Shown piece by piece: positions 58,883-64,000 of a stretch of 64,000 bases of DNA; within the stretch, counting starts at the first letter, position 1, and the number at the start of each line of letters is the position of its first letter. Position numbers and translations under genes: made by a program. The stretch is taken from assembly GCF_024753135.1 (NCBI RefSeq), contig NZ_JANUGP010000020.1, positions 1-64,000 of the forward strand, in the 5' to 3' direction. The notes beneath the pieces were generated by a model. That model was given only the letters and a program-made list of their open reading frames with translations, had not been told where the DNA came from and did no database searches. The DNA is from Streptomyces pyxinicus (GTDB lineage: Bacteria; Actinomycetota; Actinomycetes; Streptomycetales; Streptomycetaceae).

Positions 58883-60247
58883 GTGAGTTCAAAGGACCTC
58901 AGCAAGACCGCGTACGACCACCTGTGGATGCACTTCACCCGCATGTCCTCGTACGAGCACTCCCCCGTCCCGACCATCGTCCGGGGCGAGGGCACCTACA
59001 TCTACGACGACAAGGGCAAGCGCTACCTCGACGGTCTCGCGGGCCTGTTCGTGGTCCAGGCCGGTCACGGCCGCACCGAACTCGCCGAGACCGCCTTCAA
59101 GCAGGCCCAGGAGCTGGCCTTCTTCCCGGTGTGGTCCTACGCCCACCCCAAGGCCGTCGAGCTGGCCGAGCGCCTGGCCGACCACGCCCCCGGCGACCTC
59201 AACAAGGTCTTCTTCACCACCGGCGGCGGCGAGGCCGTCGAGACCGCCTGGAAGCTCGCCAAGCAGTACTTCAAGCTGCAGGGCAAGCCGACCAAGTACA
59301 AGGTCATCTCCCGCGCGGTCGCCTACCACGGCACCCCCCAGGGCGCCCTGTCCATCACCGGCCTGCCGAGCCTGAAGGCCCCCTTCGAGCCGCTGGTGCC
59401 GGGCGCGCACAAGGTGCCGAACACCAACATCTACCGCGCCCCGCTCTTCGGCGACGACCCGGAGGCCTTCGGCCGCTGGGCCGCCGACCAGATCGAGCAG
59501 CAGATCCTCTTCGAGGGCCCGGACACCGTCGCCGCCGTCTTCCTGGAGCCGGTGCAGAACGCCGGCGGCTGCTTCCCGCCGCCGCCCGGCTACTTCCAGC
59601 GGGTGCGCGAGATCTGCGACCAGTACGACGTGCTGCTCGTGTCGGACGAGGTCATCTGCGCCTTCGGCCGCCTCGGCACAATGTTCGCCTGCGACAAGTT
59701 CGGCTACGTCCCGGACATGATCACCTGCGCCAAGGGCATGACCTCGGGCTACTCCCCGATCGGCGCCTGCATCGTCTCCGACCGCCTGGCCGAGCCGTTC
59801 TACAAGGGCGACAACACCTTCCTGCACGGCTACACCTTCGGCGGCCACCCGGTCTCCGCGGCCGTCGGCCTCGCCAACCTCGACCTGTTCGAGCGCGAGA
59901 ACCTCAACCAGCACGTGCTGGACAACGAGGGCGCCTTCCTCCAGACGCTGCAGAAGCTGCACGACCTGCCGATCGTCGGCGACGTCCGCGGCAACGGCTT
60001 CTTCTACGGCATCGAGCTGGTGAAGGACAAGCACACCAAGGAGTCCTTCAACGACGAGGAGACCGAGCGCGTCCTGTACGGCTTCCTCTCCAAGGCGCTT
60101 TTCGACAACGGCCTGTACTGCCGTGCCGACGACCGCGGCGACCCGGTCATCCAGCTCGCCCCGCCGCTGATCTCCAACCAGGAGACGTTCGACGAGATCG
60201 AGCAGATCCTGCGCGCCACGCTCACGGAGGCGTGGACCAAGCTGTGA
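58883..60247 (+). CDS. class III aminotransferase, likely putrescine or GABA type
   Basis: The 454-residue PLP enzyme has Lys284 in TCAKGMTSGYSPIG, cofactor Asp in LLVSDEVICAFGRLG, and FFTTGGGEAVETAWKLAKQY. AKGMTSGYSP is typical of omega-amino-acid:pyruvate and putrescine-type enzymes rather than GabT. Paired with the divergent aminobutyraldehyde dehydrogenase, transamination of putrescine or a related diamine is a good fit. GTG 58883 with GGGGAA 9 nt upstream was chosen over GTG 58865. A strong terminator follows. Confidence 0.87.
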   Translation: MSSKDLSKTAYDHLWMHFTRMSSYEHSPVPTIVRGEGTYIYDDKGKRYLDGLAGLFVVQAGHGRTELAETAFKQAQELAFFPVWSYAHPKAVELAERLADHAPGDLNKVFFTTGGGEAVETAWKLAKQYFKLQGKPTKYKVISRAVAYHGTPQGALSITGLPSLKAPFEPLVPGAHKVPNTNIYRAPLFGDDPEAFGRWAADQIEQQILFEGPDTVAAVFLEPVQNAGGCFPPPPGYFQRVREICDQYDVLLVSDEVICAFGRLGTMFACDKFGYVPDMITCAKGMTSGYSPIGACIVSDRLAEPFYKGDNTFLHGYTFGGHPVSAAVGLANLDLFERENLNQHVLDNEGAFLQTLQKLHDLPIVGDVRGNGFFYGIELVKDKHTKESFNDEETERVLYGFLSKALFDNGLYCRADDRGDPVIQLAPPLISNQETFDEIEQILRATLTEAWTKL

Positions 60248-60270
60248 TCAGCTGACGGTGTGACCGACAC

Positions 60271-60316
60271 CGGCCCCGGTGCCGTCCGTTCGAGTGAGAA
60301 CGGCGGCCCGGGGCCG
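60271..60316 (+). terminator. terminator of the aminotransferase gene
   Basis: CGGCCCCGGTGCCGTCCGTTC (given in two arms, 60271-60291 and 60298-60316) forms a 19-bp stem with two single-base bulges and a 6-nt loop, 23 nt after the stop. Confidence 0.85.
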
Positions 60317-60437
60317 TGTGCTGTCCGGGCTCCCGGCGGCGGCTGCCTAGCGTGCCAGTGACCGATCGGCCCTGCCTTCGTTCGCCCATACGGGGGACGA
60401 GGCACGGGAAAACGGATCAGAACCGAGGTGTACGCCC

Positions 60438-61178
60438 ATGGAGGCCCCGCCGGACAACGACGTGCTCTGGGCACGCTCCCTGCACTTCACCCACCCCGAC
60501 GGCTCCCCCGGGCTCGCCGGGGTCTCCCTCGGGGTGCGCCAGGGCGAGATCCTCGCCGTCGCCGGCCCGCGCGGCAGCGGCAAAACGACTCTGCTGCGCT
60601 GTCTGTCCGGGCAGGTGCCGCTGCGCGAGGGCGAGGTGTGGTTCAACAGCGCGCCCGTGCACACCCTGGGTCCGATGGCCCGCGAGCGGCTGCGCCGGGA
60701 CCGCTTCGGCTGGATCGACCCCGAGCCGGTCCTGATCCCCGAGCTGAACGTCTGGGAGAACGCCGCGCTGCCCCTGATGCTGCGCGGCACCGGCCGCCGC
60801 CGGGCCAAGGCCGCCGCGCGGGAGTGGCTGGACCGCCTGGACGTCGGCGACCTGGCCCGGCGCCGCCCGCGCGCGCTGCGGCACGCCGAACGCCAGCGGG
60901 TCGCCGTCGCGCGCGCCCTGGCCCCCGCGCCCACGGTCCTGTTCGCCGACGAGCCGACGGCCCCGCTGCACCGGTCCGACCGCTCCCAGGTGCTGCGCAT
61001 GCTCACCGCGGCGGCCCGCTCGCACGGCATCACCGTGGTCCTCGCCACCCACGACCCGGACACCGCCGCCCTCGCCGACCGCACGGTGCACCTGCTGGAC
61101 GGCCGGCGCGTGCACACCCTCCAACTGCCGGAGGTCCCGGACACGGAAGGCCGGGCCGCGTGCTCGCTCTCCGCCTGA
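60438..61178 (+). CDS. ABC transporter ATP-binding protein with atypical signature
   Basis: The 246-residue ATPase of the FtsE/LolD group has Walker A GPRGSGKTTLLR (about 43-54), Walker B TVLFADEPTAPLH and H-loop LATHDPD. The signature, normally LSGGQxQR, reads ALRHAERQRVAVARAL: the two glycines and serine are lost while QR is kept. Activity may be reduced or heterologous. It overlaps the permease gene by 19 bp. The substrate is unknown; this group handles lipids, peptides or macrolides. Confidence 0.86.
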   Translation: MEAPPDNDVLWARSLHFTHPDGSPGLAGVSLGVRQGEILAVAGPRGSGKTTLLRCLSGQVPLREGEVWFNSAPVHTLGPMARERLRRDRFGWIDPEPVLIPELNVWENAALPLMLRGTGRRRAKAAAREWLDRLDVGDLARRRPRALRHAERQRVAVARALAPAPTVLFADEPTAPLHRSDRSQVLRMLTAAARSHGITVVLATHDPDTAALADRTVHLLDGRRVHTLQLPEVPDTEGRAACSLSA

Positions 61179-62374
61179 CCCGCGCCGGCCGGCCCGCCGT
61201 CCAGCTGCGCCGCCTGCTGGTGGCGGCGGCCTCGGCGGGCACCGGGTTCCTGCTGCTGGCCTGCCTCGGCTACGCCCTGCACCACCCCGAGGCGGCCGAC
61301 GCCGCCGCGCTGCGGCTGGCCTGGTGCGCGGTGCCGCTGGCCGCCAGCGTCTACCTCGCGCTCGCCGTCGCCCGCACCGACCCGGGCACCCGGCCGCCGA
61401 CGGGGCTGTCCGCCCTCGGCCTCGGTCCCGGGCGCCTGATGGCGGTCTCGGCGCTGACCACGGCCCTGTCCTGCACGCTCGGCTCGGCGCTGGCGCTGCT
61501 GGTCTTCCTGCACCTGCGCGGCGACCTCAGCGGCATGCCCTTCGACGGCGCCGCCGCCGACTTCCTCGCCGCCGACCAGCCGCTCCCGGTCCCGGCGGCC
61601 CTCACCCTGCTCGCCCTGCTCCCGGTCATCGCCTCCACGGCGGTGGCCCTCGCCCTGCGCCCGAGGGACCCGCGGCCGGCTCCGCAGGGCACCGAGCCAG
61701 TGGGCGAGACCGCCGCGCCGGCACCGGACGAGGCGCCCGAGACCGAGCCCCAGCCTCCCGGCGCCGACCCGATCGACCGGCCGCCGAGCAGCCTCCCCTG
61801 GGGTGTCACCCTGCTGGCCGTCGGCCTGACCGCGCAGACGTACGCCGCCCGTTCCGGCCCGACCCCCACCCTGACCACGCTGCCCGGCGCGGCCATCACG
61901 GTGCTGGCCGGCTGGCTGCTCACCACCGCCGGACTCGTCATCGCCGCCCCCGGCCTCACCGACCTGTGCGGACGCCTGTTGCAGTCGGGCCGCCCCGGCG
62001 CGCTGCGGCTGCTGGCCGGCCGGATCCTGATGACGGAGGCGCACCGGATCGGCCGCCCGCTGGGCGTGCTGTGCGCGGTGGCCGCCGCCGGCTGCGCGAC
62101 GACCGCCTCGTACGACGGCACCGCGCGCGGCTTCGGTCCGCTCACCGCCCTCGGCGCGCTCCTCGTCCTCGGCTGCGCGCTCGCCACCCTGCTCACCGCG
62201 GCCGTCGAGGTCCGCCAGGTCCGCGCCGACACCAGGGCCGCCCTGCTCCGCCTCGGCGCACCGGCCACGATGCTGCGCGGTGCCGCGGCCCTGCGCGCCG
62301 CCGCCCTGCTCGCCCTGTTCGGGCCGCTCACCCTCGCGGTCGCCGCGCTGACGGCCCTGCCGCCGGCCCGCTGA
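61160..62374 (+). CDS. ABC transporter permease-like membrane protein
   Basis: The 404-residue protein has about eight to ten hydrophobic segments and a Pro/Glu-rich cytoplasmic loop (about 170-215). GTG 61160 with GGAAGG upstream overlaps the ATPase gene by 19 bp, which ties the two together. The sequence resembles FtsX-like permease halves of Streptomyces (VLALRLTRAGRPAVQLRR start, RADTRAALLRLGAP near the end). The substrate is not identifiable. Confidence 0.78.
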   Translation: MLALRLTRAGRPAVQLRRLLVAAASAGTGFLLLACLGYALHHPEAADAAALRLAWCAVPLAASVYLALAVARTDPGTRPPTGLSALGLGPGRLMAVSALTTALSCTLGSALALLVFLHLRGDLSGMPFDGAAADFLAADQPLPVPAALTLLALLPVIASTAVALALRPRDPRPAPQGTEPVGETAAPAPDEAPETEPQPPGADPIDRPPSSLPWGVTLLAVGLTAQTYAARSGPTPTLTTLPGAAITVLAGWLLTTAGLVIAAPGLTDLCGRLLQSGRPGALRLLAGRILMTEAHRIGRPLGVLCAVAAAGCATTASYDGTARGFGPLTALGALLVLGCALATLLTAAVEVRQVRADTRAALLRLGAPATMLRGAAALRAAALLALFGPLTLAVAALTALPPAR

Positions 62375-62458
62375 ACGTACGGATCCCCGGGCGACCGATG
62401 AGTTCCGCGCGGGCCCCCGGTCTACCCCTCGACCGCGACACCGACGGGAGAGGCCCCC

Positions 62459-62866
62459 ATGTACCAGCAGATGATCTTCGTGAACCTGCCCGTGACCGAC
62501 CTCGACGCCTCGAAGAAGTTCTTCACGGAGCTGGGCTACTCGATCAACCCGCAGTTCAGCGACGACAAGGCGGCCTCGGTCGTGATCAGCGAGACCATCG
62601 TGGCGATGCTGCTCACCAAGCCGTTCTACGCGACCTTCACCGACAAGGAGATCGCGGACGCCACGAAGACCAGCGAAGTGCTGGTCTGCCTGAGCGCCGA
62701 GAGCCGCGCGCAGGTGGACGAGCTGGTGGAGAAGGCGCTCGCGGCCGGCGGCACGCCGAGCGGTCACACCCAGGACCACGGGTTCATGTACGGCCGCGCC
62801 TTCGACGACCTGGACGGCCACACCTGGGAGGTCGTCTGGATGGACCCGGCCGCGGTCGAGGGCTGA
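62459..62866 (+). CDS. VOC-family (glyoxalase-like) protein
   Basis: The 135-residue single-module VOC protein has IFVNLPVTDLDASKKFFTELGY at the start and FDDLDGHTWEVVWMDP at the end, with the characteristic terminal metal Glu. Members include glyoxalases, dioxygenases and resistance proteins. This one resembles small lactoylglutathione-lyase-like proteins of unassigned role. ATG 62459 follows GGGAGAGG. Confidence 0.85.
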   Translation: MYQQMIFVNLPVTDLDASKKFFTELGYSINPQFSDDKAASVVISETIVAMLLTKPFYATFTDKEIADATKTSEVLVCLSAESRAQVDELVEKALAAGGTPSGHTQDHGFMYGRAFDDLDGHTWEVVWMDPAAVEG

Positions 62867-62902
62867 CGCCTCCGGGCCCGGCGTCCGTGCCAGCATGGGC
62901 GG

Positions 62903-64000
62903 GTGCATCCTCCGATACCCGCCCAGCCGAACCGGGCCGCCCACGACCAAGAGATCGAGTCCCTCGCCGAGTTCGACGAGGTGACCGCCGCGCACGGCTC
63001 GCTCGCCCGCTACCGCGTCCAGGCCGTCGACCTGACCGGCCGCACCGAAGCCCTGCTCGAACTCGACATCGCGGGCGCCGTGTTCCTCGGCTGCCCGATG
63101 AGCCCCGAGGCCGCCGCCCACGTCCGCTCGTCCGGCGCCCTGGTCTTCCCGCCGGTCCCCGGCCTCCCCTTCGACCCGTACCGCGGCTTCGTCTACACCC
63201 CCGACGAGCTGTTCGCGTCGCTGGCCGAGGGGTACGAGGCGACACCGGACGCCCGCGCCTACGCCTGGGCGCGCGACACCGCGGCGGACGGTGACATCTT
63301 CGCCTCGATGCTCCGCGCGGTCCACGACGACGCGGTCTCCGACGCCCTGGACGAACTCCTCACCGGCGCCCGGGTGGTGGGCGTCATGGGCGGCCACGCC
63401 ATGGCCCGCGGGACCGAGGAGTACGCCGGTGCCGCCCGGCTCGGCCGGGAGCTGGCCCGCGCCGGGTACACGGTCGCCACCGGCGGCGGCCCCGGCGCGA
63501 TGGAGGCGGCGAACCTCGGCGCGTACGCGGCGCCGTTCGCCGACGGCATGCTGGAGGAGGCGCTGGCGCTGCTGGCGAAGGCACCCTCGTTCCGGCCGTC
63601 GGTCACGGACTGGGCGCGCGCCGCCTTCGAGGTGCGCGAGCGCTGGCCGGACGGCGGGGCGTCGGTGGGCATCCCCACCTGGTTCTACGGCCACGAGCCG
63701 CCGAACGCCTTCGCCGCGCACATCGCCAAGTACTTCGCCAACGCCACCCGCGAGGACGGCCTGCTGGCCCGCTCCACCGCCGGCGTGGTCTTCCTGCCGG
63801 GCGCCGCCGGGACCGTACAGGAGATCTTCGACAACGCGACGCCGAACTACTACGAGTCACGCGGTGAGCCGACTCCGATGGTGCTCGTGGACGAGACGCA
63901 CTGGACGCGGGACCTGCCCGCCTGGCCGTTGTTGCGGGCGTTGGCCCGGGGCCGGGCGATGGAGTCCCGTATCGCCCTCGTTGACCGGATCGAGCAGGCT
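62903..64000 (+). CDS. LOG-like Rossmann-fold nucleotide-binding protein, partial
   Basis: There are 366 codons to the right edge with no stop. A central Rossmann region has VVGVMGGHAMARGTEEYAGAARLGRELARAGYTVATGGGPGAMEAANLGAYAA, and the later FLPGAAGTVQEIFDNA corresponds to the PGGxGTxxE motif of LOG-type phosphoribohydrolases, with GA in place of GG. An extra N-terminal domain of about 150 residues precedes it. A role in cytokinin-like nucleotide hydrolysis is possible but not certain because of the altered motif. GTG 62903 is the likely start. Confidence 0.8.
   Translation, partial: MHPPIPAQPNRAAHDQEIESLAEFDEVTAAHGSLARYRVQAVDLTGRTEALLELDIAGAVFLGCPMSPEAAAHVRSSGALVFPPVPGLPFDPYRGFVYTPDELFASLAEGYEATPDARAYAWARDTAADGDIFASMLRAVHDDAVSDALDELLTGARVVGVMGGHAMARGTEEYAGAARLGRELARAGYTVATGGGPGAMEAANLGAYAAPFADGMLEEALALLAKAPSFRPSVTDWARAAFEVRERWPDGGASVGIPTWFYGHEPPNAFAAHIAKYFANATREDGLLARSTAGVVFLPGAAGTVQEIFDNATPNYYESRGEPTPMVLVDETHWTRDLPAWPLLRALARGRAMESRIALVDRIEQA

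Noticed and set aside
1..64000. CRISPR array, tRNA genes or insertion sequences
   Set aside because: No regularly spaced repeats, no cloverleaf-like sequence and no transposase motifs were seen on either strand.

Overview
The window is high-GC actinobacterial DNA and almost certainly comes from a Streptomyces. Third codon positions are nearly all G or C, GTG and TTG starts are common, and most adjacent genes overlap by 1-4 bases. The gene content is also typical: twin-arginine chitinase-like exoenzymes, PotABCD next to PucR and GABA genes, NADAR, DUF4190 and a sugar ABC importer without its own ATPase. I see no tRNA, rRNA, CRISPR array, insertion sequence or prophage.

Region 1 (1-24 kb) is mostly metabolic. 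A truncated AAA/LuxR-type regulator and a secreted Gly-rich protein come first. Then follows polyamine/GABA catabolism: an aldehyde dehydrogenase, a PucR regulator, a membrane ATPase, a GabT-like aminotransferase, and the leftward operon ALDH-PotD-PotA-PotB-PotC-FAD oxidoreductase (13.4-20.5 kb). A PAP2 phosphatase, a GH18 chitinase with a DasR-type operator and a small protein with a sequestered ribosome binding site lie among them. NADAR, DUF4190, adenosine deaminase and glycerophosphodiesterase genes close the region.

Region 2 (24.2-42.3 kb) is a dormancy/hypoxia island resembling the mycobacterial DosR and Streptomyces OsdR regulons. It holds an HPF-like ribosome factor, a CBS-BON protein, two universal stress proteins, a zinc alcohol dehydrogenase, a PAS-PP2C phosphatase, a DosS-like GAF histidine kinase, carbamate kinase, ornithine carbamoyltransferase, arginine deiminase, an amino-acid antiporter, two flavin split-barrel proteins, a DosR-like response regulator, DoxX and phosphoketolase. 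A recurring 16-bp box, [A/G]GGNCC-N4-GGCCCT with small deviations, precedes most of its transcription units. The arginine deiminase and phosphoketolase routes both yield acyl phosphates that can make ATP without respiration, so the island looks like a survival-energy module under one two-component system.

Region 3 (42.3-48 kb) is a metal and cofactor locus. It has an Fe/Mn superoxide dismutase with a Nur-type nickel operator and a strong 3' hairpin, a BtuCDF-like importer behind a cobalamin riboswitch, a second Nur-like box, and a stand-alone TsaD paralogue with a GNAT partner.

Region 4 (48-53.5 kb) is one operon: NamZ exo-muramidase, tandem GNAT, and a carbohydrate-binding lipoprotein with two permeases. 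It is probably an importer and processor of cell-wall sugar. Decayed DNA follows: an XRE/MmyB regulator pseudogene, a possible toxin tail, and two coupled small unknown genes.

Region 5 (55.3-64 kb) returns to polyamine metabolism: a second PotD, a third ALDH, an Lrp/AsnC regulator and a class III aminotransferase. An ABC pair with an unusual signature motif, a VOC protein and a truncated LOG-like protein end the window.
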